From contig NZ_JANLCK010000004.1 of NCBI RefSeq assembly GCF_024979315.1, positions 372,001 to 436,000 of the forward strand: a stretch of DNA of 64,000 nucleotides. The letters run 5' to 3'. Shown here one piece after another: positions 52,868-61,353 of the stretch (position 1 is its first letter; every line of letters begins with the position of its first letter). The notes beneath the pieces are model-generated. The model made no database searches, was not told where the DNA came from, and saw only the letters and a list, made by a program, of their open reading frames with translations. The translations under genes were made by a program, and so were the position numbers. This DNA comes from Herbiconiux oxytropis. Lineage in GTDB: Bacteria > Actinomycetota > Actinomycetes > Actinomycetales > Microbacteriaceae.

Positions 52868-53731
52868 ATGGCGCTCCGATTGAACCCCGATCATCCGCTC
52901 GTCTGGCGCACCCCGAGCGCCCTGCAGTTCGGCGTGGAGGAGCCCCTGCTCCGGCTCGAGACCGTCGACGACGCGCAGGAGACGGTGCTCGGGCTCACGG
53001 CCGGCGGGGTGTCGCGCCCCGTGCTCGGAGCGCTCACCTCGGCGAGACGGATCGGGGCGGGCCGGGTCGACGAGATCCTCGGCGAGCTGCACCCGGTGCT
53101 CGGCGAGCCGCTCCCGCTGGATCCGCTTCGCGGCCGCCGGATGGCGCTCGACGGGCACGGTGCGGCGGCGGCAGCCGTGGCACGACTGCTCGAGCAGCTC
53201 GGAGCCTCTGTGCGCCCCCTGCCCGGCCCACTCGAGGAGCCGCCGGTCGTGGATCCGGTGGCGCAGCCCGGCTCATCCCTGGAGCTGGCAGTGGTGCTCT
53301 CGCACTTCGCCACCGTGCCGCGGAGGGCCGCTCGATGGCTCCGGGCTGACGTGCCCCATCTGCTCGTGGAGTTCGGGGACAGGTCGATCAGGGTAGGGCC
53401 CGTCGTCGTGCCGGGGCGGGGGCCCTGCGCGATGTGCCTCGAGCTCTGGCGGGTCGATCGCGATCCGGCGTGGCCGGCCATCGCCATTCAGGCGGCCCGC
53501 CGCACGGCTCCGTCGGCCGATCCGCTCGGCATCGCGAGCGCCGCGGCGATCGTGGCGAGGGTCGTGGTCGAGCACCTCGGGTCAGCGGGCTGGGCCGACC
53601 GCGCCCTCCGGGTGCGCCGCCCGGGAATCCCTGCCGCTGAGCTCCCCGGTGCCGCCGATGCGGTGATCGGGTGCGGGATCTCGGTGGAGCGGGTCAGCCC
53701 CCATCCGCGGTGCGGATGCCGGTCTCCGTGA
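52868..53731 (+). CDS. Orphan RRE/E1-like (TOMM leader-binding cyclodehydratase-type) protein
   Basis: 287 residues. The N-terminal 60 residues (LNPDHPLVWRTPSALQFG...) look like the winged-helix peptide-binding part of TOMM cyclodehydratase partners. The middle is a degenerate ThiF/E1 Rossmann domain whose loop reads LDGHGAAAAAVARLL. GPCAMCLELWRVDRDPAWP (Cys187, Cys190) and CGC near the end (Cys282, Cys284) form a zinc site. No YcaO or precursor gene is nearby. GTG 52823 is an alternative start. The 3' end overlaps uvrD2 by 38 bp. Confidence 0.7.
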   Translation: MALRLNPDHPLVWRTPSALQFGVEEPLLRLETVDDAQETVLGLTAGGVSRPVLGALTSARRIGAGRVDEILGELHPVLGEPLPLDPLRGRRMALDGHGAAAAAVARLLEQLGASVRPLPGPLEEPPVVDPVAQPGSSLELAVVLSHFATVPRRAARWLRADVPHLLVEFGDRSIRVGPVVVPGRGPCAMCLELWRVDRDPAWPAIAIQAARRTAPSADPLGIASAAAIVARVVVEHLGSAGWADRALRVRRPGIPAAELPGAADAVIGCGISVERVSPHPRCGCRSP

Positions 53732-55511
53732 GGAAGCGCGAGGGGGCGCGCTCGCCCGAGCGACGCGATCCGATGGCCGCCCAGGAGAGCGCGAGACGCT
53801 CGCGCGCCCGGGTGATGCCCACGTACAGCAGGCGGCGCTCCTCGTCGACGCCCTCGAAGCCGCTCGCGTGCCCGATCGGCAGCAGCCCCTCGGAGACGCC
53901 CACGATGAAGACCGCGGGCCATTCGAGACCCTTCGCCGAGTGCAGCGTGGCGAGGGTGACCGCGCGGAGGGTGGGCTCGTGCTGAGACGACTGGCGGTGC
54001 AGGAGCTCCTCGGTGAACTGGCGGAACGTCGTGCCGGCCGGCATCGCCTCGGCGAGGCCCATGAGGGCATTGAGCGACTCCCAGCGGTCGCGCACCGCGC
54101 CGACGCCCTCGGGCGGCTCCTGCGACCAGCCGCGGGTGCGAAGCACGTCACTCACCGACTTGAACAGCGGCTCGTCGGCGATCGAGACCGACGCGGCGCG
54201 CAGCTCCATGACGGCGTGCTTGACGTCGGGCTGGTCGAAGAAGCGCGTGCCGCCCTTCACCTGCACGCTCACGCCCACCGCGGCGAGCGCTTGCTCGAGC
54301 GGGGCCGACTGGGCGTTCACGCGGTAGAGCACGGCGATGTCCTGCGGAGCGGTGCCTGCCGCGATCAGGCGGGCGATCTCGGCGGCCACGCCCTCCGCCT
54401 CGTCGACGTCGTGGCGGTAGGCGGTCACGACGGGTGCGGGGCGTGCGGGCGACGGGGCCGGCACGTCGTCGGCCGGCACATCGTCGGGCGTCGCGGGGTC
54501 GTTCTCGGGGGTTGCCGCGTGCAGCGTGAGCGCACCGGGCCGCCCTCGCATGAGGCGGTTCGCCGTGGCTACGATCTCGGGCGTCGAGCGGTAGTTCTGC
54601 TCGAGCATCACCACGGTGGCGCTCGGGTACTGCCGCTCGAAGCCGAGCAGGAAGTCGGCGCTCGCCCCGGCGAAGGAATAGATGGTCTGGCTCGCGTCGC
54701 CCACCACGCAGAGGTCCTGCCGGTCGCCGAGCCAGAGCCGCAGCAGGTGCTGCTGCAGCGGCGAGACGTCCTGGTACTCGTCGACCACGAAGAAGCGGTA
54801 CTGCTCGCGCACCTGGATGGCCACGGAGGGCTCGGTCTCGATCATGCCTGCGGTCACGAGCAGCACGTCCTCGAAGTCGAGCTGGCGCCGCTCGTCCTTC
54901 AGCTGCTCGTAGCGCTCGTGCAGCGCGAGCATCTGCTCGACCGAGAGCGAGGAGGGCATCGGCCGCGAGCTCCGCGCCTTCAGCTCGTACTCGGCGAGAC
55001 CGAGGTTGGCGACCTTCCGCCACTCGATCTCGCCCGCCACGTCGCGGAGGGTGGCGGTGTCGAGCCTCAGCCGGAGGGTCTCGGCGGCGTGCGCGATGGC
55101 CCTGGCCTTGTTCTCCACGATCTTCGGGGCCTCGCCGCCGATCACCTGCGGCCAGAAGTAGTTCAGCTGCGAGAGCGCCGCCGAGTGGAAGGTGCGCGCT
55201 GCCACACCGCCGGCGCCGAGCGGCCGGAGCCTCGAGCGCAGTTCGGCCGCGGCCCGGGAGGTGAAGGTGAGCGCCATCACGCGGTTCGGCGAATAGACCC
55301 CGGTGGCCACGCCGTAGGCGATCCGGTGCGTGATGGCACGGGTCTTTCCCGTGCCGGCTCCGGCGAGGATGCACACCGGCCCGAGCAGCGACCGCGCTGC
55401 CACCCGCTGCTCGGCGTCGAGAGCGCCGAGGAGCGCGTCACCGCTCAGGGCATCGGCGCTCGGGGCGTCGGGACTCAGGGCATCGGGACTCAAAGCGTCG
55501 GCGTCCGTCAC
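53694..55511 (-). CDS. uvrD2: ATP-dependent DNA helicase UvrD2-like
   Basis: 605-residue superfamily 1A helicase for DNA repair. Walker A GAGTGKTRAI (about 48-57), motif Ia LTFTSRAAAELR, motif II VDEYQDVSPLQ, motif III GDASQTIYSFAGA, motif IV QNYRST, motif V LHSAKGLEW and motif VI YVGITRARERLAL. It is shorter than mycobacterial UvrD2 and has no HRDC or C-terminal zinc-cysteine domain. The N-terminus carries an LSPDA/PSADALSGDA repeat. GTG 55511 shares GTGA with the nudC stop. Confidence 0.92.
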   Translation of the reverse strand: MTDADALSPDALSPDAPSADALSGDALLGALDAEQRVAARSLLGPVCILAGAGTGKTRAITHRIAYGVATGVYSPNRVMALTFTSRAAAELRSRLRPLGAGGVAARTFHSAALSQLNYFWPQVIGGEAPKIVENKARAIAHAAETLRLRLDTATLRDVAGEIEWRKVANLGLAEYELKARSSRPMPSSLSVEQMLALHERYEQLKDERRQLDFEDVLLVTAGMIETEPSVAIQVREQYRFFVVDEYQDVSPLQQHLLRLWLGDRQDLCVVGDASQTIYSFAGASADFLLGFERQYPSATVVMLEQNYRSTPEIVATANRLMRGRPGALTLHAATPENDPATPDDVPADDVPAPSPARPAPVVTAYRHDVDEAEGVAAEIARLIAAGTAPQDIAVLYRVNAQSAPLEQALAAVGVSVQVKGGTRFFDQPDVKHAVMELRAASVSIADEPLFKSVSDVLRTRGWSQEPPEGVGAVRDRWESLNALMGLAEAMPAGTTFRQFTEELLHRQSSQHEPTLRAVTLATLHSAKGLEWPAVFIVGVSEGLLPIGHASGFEGVDEERRLLYVGITRARERLALSWAAIGSRRSGERAPSRFLTETGIRTADGG

Positions 55512-56638
55512 GCGGGCTCCGGTTCCGGGAGGGGCCCGCCGTACCAGCGCTCGATGATGGCGCGCGCGATCGACGAGGAGCCCGGCAGCAGCACTCCGCT
55601 CTCCGGGTCGGCGATCTCGTCGCGCGTGAACCAGCGGAGGGCGAGGATCTCGTCGCCGTCCGGGCGCAGCACGGGAGGATGATCGGGCGAGACCTTCGCG
55701 AGGAACCCCACCATGAGCGACGCCGGGAAGGGCCACGGCTGCGAGCCGAGGTACTCGGGGTCGTCGATCACGACTCCCGACTCCTCGGCGATCTCACGGA
55801 TGGCGGCGGCCTCGAGCGACTCCCCCGGCTCCACGAACCCGGCCAGCAGCGAGAACCGGTTGTTCTCCCACATCGCGTTGGAGCCGAGCAGCAGCCGGTC
55901 GTGCTCGTCCACGATCCCCACGATCACCGCGGCGTCGGTGCGGGGGAAGAGCTCGATGTCCTGCACGGGGCACCGGCGCACCCAGCCGCCGCTCTCCACG
56001 AGCGTCGCCGCCCCGCAGCGCGGGCAGTGGGTGTGGGTGGCGTGCCAGTTGAACATCGCGAGCGCCTCGGTGAACGCTCCGGCCTCCGAGTCGCCGAGGT
56101 CGGCGGCCACGAGCCTGAGGTTGATCCACACGGGTTCCGGCTCGCCGGCCTCGCGGGCGGCGGTGGCGAGCGCCTCCACCTGCTCGTCGCCGAGCGACAC
56201 GGCGAACACCGGCGAGCCGCTCGGCAGGGCCCCGGCCACCGGCTGCTCGGTGACCGCCGCGACCGCTTCTGCTTCTGCTTCTGCGCCATCGCCACCGTCA
56301 CGGCCGCCGGTCGTGCCCTCGGCCGCGCCGAGCGCCAGCCCGAGGTACAGCCGGATGCCGTCGGTCAGGATCGTCTCGACCACCACTCCGGGCAGCGCGG
56401 CCGGCGACACGAGGGCCACGCCGGCCCGCACGCGGCTCGTGGGCCGGTGCCCGAATCCGTCCCAGTTCTCCGGATCCGCGCCTGCGGCCGCGAGTGCAGT
56501 TCCCTTGTGCAGCACGAGCACGCGGGCCTCCTGGCTCGCCCAGCGGGCGTCGAGCAGGGCGTCGTCGCGGCGGGCCGCATGGTCGCGGTCGATCCGATGC
56601 CGGGCGAGGGGAAGCGAGGACTGGAAAGCTCGAGACAT
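55508..56638 (-). CDS. nudC: NAD+ diphosphatase NudC-like Nudix hydrolase
   Basis: 376 residues. N-terminal domain, then a zinc ribbon with HCPRCG (about 208-211) and RRC, a Nudix box GFVEPGESLEAAAIREIAEESGV near 270-292, and the NudC-specific SQPWPFPAS just after it. The fourth ribbon Cys is replaced (RRCPVQD). Cleaves NAD(H), and in other bacteria removes NAD caps from RNA. An Ala/Glu-rich insertion near 110-135 is low complexity. Coupled to uvrD2. Confidence 0.92.
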   Translation of the reverse strand: MSRAFQSSLPLARHRIDRDHAARRDDALLDARWASQEARVLVLHKGTALAAAGADPENWDGFGHRPTSRVRAGVALVSPAALPGVVVETILTDGIRLYLGLALGAAEGTTGGRDGGDGAEAEAEAVAAVTEQPVAGALPSGSPVFAVSLGDEQVEALATAAREAGEPEPVWINLRLVAADLGDSEAGAFTEALAMFNWHATHTHCPRCGAATLVESGGWVRRCPVQDIELFPRTDAAVIVGIVDEHDRLLLGSNAMWENNRFSLLAGFVEPGESLEAAAIREIAEESGVVIDDPEYLGSQPWPFPASLMVGFLAKVSPDHPPVLRPDGDEILALRWFTRDEIADPESGVLLPGSSSIARAIIERWYGGPLPEPEPA

Positions 56639-56698
56639 GATGGACCAATCGTGCGTGGCGGAAGCCGCAGCCGGGCGGCACCGCCCTACCCTGGGGTT

Positions 56699-57760
56699 AT
56701 GGCGCGATCCCCCTTCACTCTAGCCGCGCTCGCGACCTCCGCCGTCGCGGGTGCCGACATCGTCACCACCCGGGAGCTCACCTCGTCGACAGGCGGCCGG
56801 TTCGACTCCGCGGTGGTGGGGCTCCGCTCCGGCGAGGAGTACGTGGTGCGCGTGCCGACCGGCTCCGACGCCGAGTCGGAGCAGTCCCGAGACCTCGTGG
56901 CGCTGAACGCGCTCACCCCCGGTGTGCGCTCCCGACTGCCCTTCCACATCCCGGCCTACGTCGGTCAGGCCCCCACCGGCGACACCCGCGCTGTGGTCTA
57001 CGACTACATCCAGGGCCGGCCCGCCTCGCTCGACGACATCGGGGGCGAGGGCAGCGCCTCCGACTCGATCGGCCGCGCCATCGCCGCCGTGCACTCCCTG
57101 CCCACCTCGGTGGTGTCGGATGCCGGTCTGCCGGCCAACACGTCCGCGCAGATCGCCGCGACCTCCAAGAAGCTCGCCGACCGGGCCGGAGCCTCGGGCA
57201 AGGTGCCTCAGGAGCTGCTCACCCGCTGGGCCCTGGCCCTCGACGACAGCGCGCTCTGGCAGTTCCAGCCCACCGTCGTCAACGGCGCCCTCGCCCCGGA
57301 GTCGTTCCTCGTGGTGGGCGACCGGGTCACCGGCGTGCTCGGCTGGCAGAACCTGCGCGTGGGAGATCCGGCGCTCGACCTGTTCTGGCTGAACTCGGCC
57401 TCGAGCGCCTCGAGCGCCGAGCGCGTGCACGCCGCCTACGACGCCTCGCTCTCCAAGCCCGCCGACCACCAGCTGCAGAAGCGCGCCCGGCTCTACGCCG
57501 AGCTCGAGATCGCCCGCTGGCTCCTGCACGGCGTCGACTCCCGCGACGCCTCGATCGTGGCCGACGCCGAGTCGATGCTCACGGGACTCGCGGCGACCGT
57601 GCAGAACGACCTCCTCAATCCGCTCTCCACCGACACCGGCCAGGTGCTCGCGGTCGAGGACGTCGAGGCGCTGCTGGACCGCACTCCCGTGCCCGGCCGC
57701 TCGTTCAGCCCGTCGTCGCCCGCCGGTGCCCCGCACGCCAACCGCATCGCCGAGGACTAG
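56699..57760 (+). CDS. Phosphotransferase-fold protein lacking catalytic residues (pseudokinase)
   Basis: 353-residue aminoglycoside/macrolide-phosphotransferase-like protein. The fold is clear from YVVRVP near 55 (ATP Lys replaced by Arg) and RVGDPALDLFWLN near 220, but the catalytic HGDxxxxN loop reads NGALAPES (Asn195-Gly-Ala197), and the metal-binding Asp of the DW motif is Gly215 (VLGWQN). It should not phosphorylate anything by the usual mechanism. TACCCT lies 6 nt before ATG 56699 (leaderless). Divergent from nudC. Confidence 0.85.
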   Translation: MARSPFTLAALATSAVAGADIVTTRELTSSTGGRFDSAVVGLRSGEEYVVRVPTGSDAESEQSRDLVALNALTPGVRSRLPFHIPAYVGQAPTGDTRAVVYDYIQGRPASLDDIGGEGSASDSIGRAIAAVHSLPTSVVSDAGLPANTSAQIAATSKKLADRAGASGKVPQELLTRWALALDDSALWQFQPTVVNGALAPESFLVVGDRVTGVLGWQNLRVGDPALDLFWLNSASSASSAERVHAAYDASLSKPADHQLQKRARLYAELEIARWLLHGVDSRDASIVADAESMLTGLAATVQNDLLNPLSTDTGQVLAVEDVEALLDRTPVPGRSFSPSSPAGAPHANRIAED

Positions 57761-57822
57761 GCGGCGAAGCGCCGGTTCTCGGGGCGCCGCTGTTCAGAGC
57801 GCCGGATCCGGTGCGCCGTGCC
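57761..57822. terminator. Short spacer between convergent genes with GC-rich hairpin
   Basis: GCGGCG shortly after the phosphotransferase-like stop pairs with CGCCGC about 20 bp further on, a possible shared terminator. No T-run. Confidence 0.4.
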
Positions 57823-60800
57823 TCAGAGCACAGAGCCGAGCAGCAGCTGTTCGAGCTCGACGGCGCTGAACAGCCGCTCGGGGCGGATGACGGCGTCGTC
57901 GGCCACGAAGTAGAACGACGCATCGATCTTCTCCTCGTCGATCCCGCGCCAGCGCGCGTAGGCGAGCCGGTAGAGAGCGAGCTGCAGCTGCTTGAGCTCG
58001 AGGTCGGCGGCCCCGGTGGGCGCCTTCCCCGTCTTCCAGTCGACCACCTCGAAGCGGTCGCCCTCCTGGAAGATCGCGTCGATCTTGCACACCACCACAC
58101 GCCCGGCCAGCACGAGGTGCACCTCGACCTCGACCTCCACGGGCTGCCGCGAGGCGTACGGCGAGCGCTCGAAGATGTCGATGAGTTCCTGCAGCCGCTC
58201 GTCCTCGCTCGCCTCGGCGGTTTCCTGCGGCTCGCTCCGCCCTGACGCCTCGTCCGGGCCGCCTTCGGCGCCGGCGAGCCCAGCGGCGGCGAGCCCAGCG
58301 GCGGCGAGCTCCTCCTGCGCCGTCGGCGCCAGCCCGCCGTCGTCCGTCGGCTCCAGCTCGTCGTCGTCCCACGGCTCCAGCTCGTCGAGGTACGCATCCA
58401 GCTCGTCGAGCCCGAGCAGCGCCGACTCGCCGCCCCGGTACCGGCTCTCCACCCAGCTGTGGAACCGCGTGCCGAGCCTGGTCTGCCGGAACGGTCGCTC
58501 GGGCATCGGCCGCTGCAGGCTCTTCGCCACCTTCTGCGGGTCGGAGACGTAGTCCTTGAAGCGCGAGGCCGGGATGCGCACGGGCACGTCGAGCACCGGG
58601 TCGGCCCCCCGTGCCGCCCGCTCGGCGAGCAGCACGTCGATCTCGTGGTCGTACGGCGTGCGGGCGCCGGGATCGGCGGCCAGCACCGCCTCCGCGGCCG
58701 CTTCGACCCGTGGCCGTCGGCCGCCGAGGGGATCTCTCGGCCAGACCACCCAGCTCTCCGACTCGGCGAGCGGGTTCTCCTCGTGCTCGGGTGACTCCGG
58801 CAGCGCCCCTGCGGTCACGACGCCGGCGGCCTCGAGCTCGCGCAGATAGAGCCCCGGCCCGCGTGGCTTCTTCACCCCCGTCGTCCAGAACGAGCCGGTC
58901 AGCAGCAGATCCGACTTCGCGCGGGTGACAGCCACGTAGATGAGCCGGCGCTGTTCGGCCGCGTAGTGCTCGCTGTTGGCCGCCCGGAACTCCTCCAGCG
59001 CCGCCTTCACCTCACCCTGCGTCTCAGCTCCGCGCCAGGCGAAGAACGGCAGCTCGGCCGAGTCTCCCCGGAAGTCGAACGGCAGTTCGCCGAAGCTCAG
59101 CCAGCCGAGGCGCGACATGGGCTCGCCGGGCAGCTCCCCCGCCACCATGCGCGGGATCGCCACGACATCCCACTCGAGCCCCTTGGCCCCGTGGATGGTG
59201 AGGATCTGCACGGTGCCGGGTTCCGGCTCCTCCGAGCGCGGCTCGAGCCGGTCGCGCTTCTCGGCCTCCTCGAGCCAGGAGAGGAAATCGCCGAGCCCCG
59301 CGGCGGGGTCGAGGGCGAGGAACGAGGTGAGCTGCTCGCCGAACGCGTCGAGCGCCGCCCGCCCGGCCGCGGCGTGCGGGCTCGCGAGCACCTCGATGTC
59401 GAGCAGCAGCTCCTGCTGCACGAGGTCGACGTAGTCGATCAGGCCGAGGCCGGCGCGCGTGCGCAGCGCGGCGAACTCGGCGGCGGCACGGCGCAGCCGC
59501 TCGAGCCCGGTCTCGCTGAAGCCCACGAGCGCGCCGTGCTCGGGGTTCGCCGTGGCGAGGAAGTCGAGCGCGTCGATCACCGACCTGTCCTCGTCGGCCA
59601 CCACCGAACCGCGGATGCGATCGGCCACCTCGGCATCGAGCTTCTGGAACCGGTGGTCGCGCTGGGCGATCCACGAGGCGAGGGTGCGGAGGGCCATCAG
59701 GTCCTTCGTGCCGATCCGCCAGCGGGCGCCTCCGAGCACGCGCAGGAGGTCGGGCCCGGCGGTCGGGTAGTAGAGCACGCGCAGCATCGAGACGAGGTCG
59801 GCCACCGCGGGCTGGCCGAGCAGCCCGCCGATGCCGAGCACGTGGTAGGGGATGCCCCGGGCATCCAGCGCCGCCGTGAACGGCTCGATCTTCTTGACCG
59901 AGCGGCACAGCAGCGCGGCCGAGCGCGTGCGACCCTGCGCATCCGGGACCGCCAGCTGGGCGGCGAACCACGCCGCCACCTCCTGCGCCTCCTCGGCGAC
60001 CGTCTCGCGGAACCCCACGTCGAGCGCGCCCTCGAGCACACCGGGCCGCGGGCCGAGCTGCTCCACCGGCACGCCCGACGTGGCCGAGAGCGGCTGCACG
60101 AGCGTGTTGGCTGCATCGAGCACGACGCGAGGGTTGCGCCAGCTCGTCGAGAGGGCGTACGGATGCGTGCCGCCGTGCACGGGGTCGGCTCCGAAATCGC
60201 TGCCGAAACGCGCCAGATTGGCCGCGCTGGCTCCGCGCCAGCCGTAGATCGACTGGTGCGGGTCGCCGACCGCCATGACAGCCTGCTCGCGGAACAGGCG
60301 GGAGAGCAGGCGGGTCTGCACCACGCTCGTGTCCTGGTACTCGTCGAGCAGCACCACCTTGAAGCGGTCGCGGTACTCCTCCACCACGCGCGGCGTGCTC
60401 TCGACGATCGCGAGGGCGAGCGCGATCTGGTCGGAGTACTCCACGTAGCCGCGCCGCACCTTCTCGGCCGCGTAGGTCTCGGCGAGGTCGACGAGCAGCG
60501 GCAGCATCGAGACCTGCCCGACGGCCTTCACGATGTCGGCGAGCACGCCCTTCGTGCGCGCGGTGCCCGCGGGAAGGCCCACGAGATCACCGAAGCGCTC
60601 CGCGTAGGCGATGACCTCCGTGGGCCGCACCACGTTCTCGGCGAGCGCGCGACTGAGGCCGAGCACGGCGGAGGCGACGACGTCGACCGACTTGTCCATC
60701 TCGCGGAGCCGCTCGTCGTCGCTCGCAACCACGACCGTGCGGGCCAGCTGCCAGGCCGAGGCCTCGCTCAGCACGGCCGCCTCGCCCTCGCGGCCGATCA

Positions 60801-61353
60801 CCACGGCGTTCTCCCGGAAGATGCTGTTCGCGAAGGCGTTGTAGGTGGCGATCGTAGGGGCGTCGAACGGATCGAAGACGAGGTCGGTGATGCGGGCGTC
60901 GGCGAGCTGCTGCAGGCGCTTGCGGATGCGCTCGGCGAGTTCGCCCGCGGCCTTCCGGGTGAAGGTGAGGCCGAGCACCTCGGGGACCCCGACGAGACCG
61001 TTCGCGATCAGCCAGACCACGCGGTTGGCCATCGTCTCGGTCTTGCCGCTGCCGGCGCCGGCCACCACGATCCGCGGGTCGAGCGGCGCCTCGATCACGG
61101 CGCGCTGCTGCGCGGTGGGTGGCGGGAGCTCGAGCAGCTCGGCGATGCGGGCGGCCGAGAGGCGCGGGGCCGGTGCGTCGGTGTCGTCCCGAACGTCCGC
61201 GTCGTTCCGCGCGTTCGTTCCCGGCCCGCCACCGGGTGCCCCCACCTCACCTCGTGCATCCGGACCATCCACCCCACGAGCCACGGCCGGCTCGGGCGGC
61301 CGGAACGTCTCGGGCCGGTCGAGGTCGTCGAGATCGAACAGTGCGTCGCTCAT
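57823..61353 (-). CDS. adnB: AdnB-like ATP-dependent helicase-nuclease subunit
   Basis: 1176-residue UvrD-type motor plus RecB-type nuclease for double-strand break resection. Walker A AGAGSGKTETMANR (about 94-107), motif II LLDEYQDTS near 340, AVGDPHQSIYGWRGAS near 362, HGAKGLEWDVVAIPR and YVAVTRAKSDLLL. The C-terminal nuclease has KIDAIFQEGDRFEVVDWKTGK and QLALYRLAY. The region between holds Ala/Gly-rich repeats (AAAGLAAAGLAG). ATG 61353 shares ATGA with the upstream partner gene. Confidence 0.93.
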   Translation of the reverse strand: MSDALFDLDDLDRPETFRPPEPAVARGVDGPDARGEVGAPGGGPGTNARNDADVRDDTDAPAPRLSAARIAELLELPPPTAQQRAVIEAPLDPRIVVAGAGSGKTETMANRVVWLIANGLVGVPEVLGLTFTRKAAGELAERIRKRLQQLADARITDLVFDPFDAPTIATYNAFANSIFRENAVVIGREGEAAVLSEASAWQLARTVVVASDDERLREMDKSVDVVASAVLGLSRALAENVVRPTEVIAYAERFGDLVGLPAGTARTKGVLADIVKAVGQVSMLPLLVDLAETYAAEKVRRGYVEYSDQIALALAIVESTPRVVEEYRDRFKVVLLDEYQDTSVVQTRLLSRLFREQAVMAVGDPHQSIYGWRGASAANLARFGSDFGADPVHGGTHPYALSTSWRNPRVVLDAANTLVQPLSATSGVPVEQLGPRPGVLEGALDVGFRETVAEEAQEVAAWFAAQLAVPDAQGRTRSAALLCRSVKKIEPFTAALDARGIPYHVLGIGGLLGQPAVADLVSMLRVLYYPTAGPDLLRVLGGARWRIGTKDLMALRTLASWIAQRDHRFQKLDAEVADRIRGSVVADEDRSVIDALDFLATANPEHGALVGFSETGLERLRRAAAEFAALRTRAGLGLIDYVDLVQQELLLDIEVLASPHAAAGRAALDAFGEQLTSFLALDPAAGLGDFLSWLEEAEKRDRLEPRSEEPEPGTVQILTIHGAKGLEWDVVAIPRMVAGELPGEPMSRLGWLSFGELPFDFRGDSAELPFFAWRGAETQGEVKAALEEFRAANSEHYAAEQRRLIYVAVTRAKSDLLLTGSFWTTGVKKPRGPGLYLRELEAAGVVTAGALPESPEHEENPLAESESWVVWPRDPLGGRRPRVEAAAEAVLAADPGARTPYDHEIDVLLAERAARGADPVLDVPVRIPASRFKDYVSDPQKVAKSLQRPMPERPFRQTRLGTRFHSWVESRYRGGESALLGLDELDAYLDELEPWDDDELEPTDDGGLAPTAQEELAAAGLAAAGLAGAEGGPDEASGRSEPQETAEASEDERLQELIDIFERSPYASRQPVEVEVEVHLVLAGRVVVCKIDAIFQEGDRFEVVDWKTGKAPTGAADLELKQLQLALYRLAYARWRGIDEEKIDASFYFVADDAVIRPERLFSAVELEQLLLGSVL

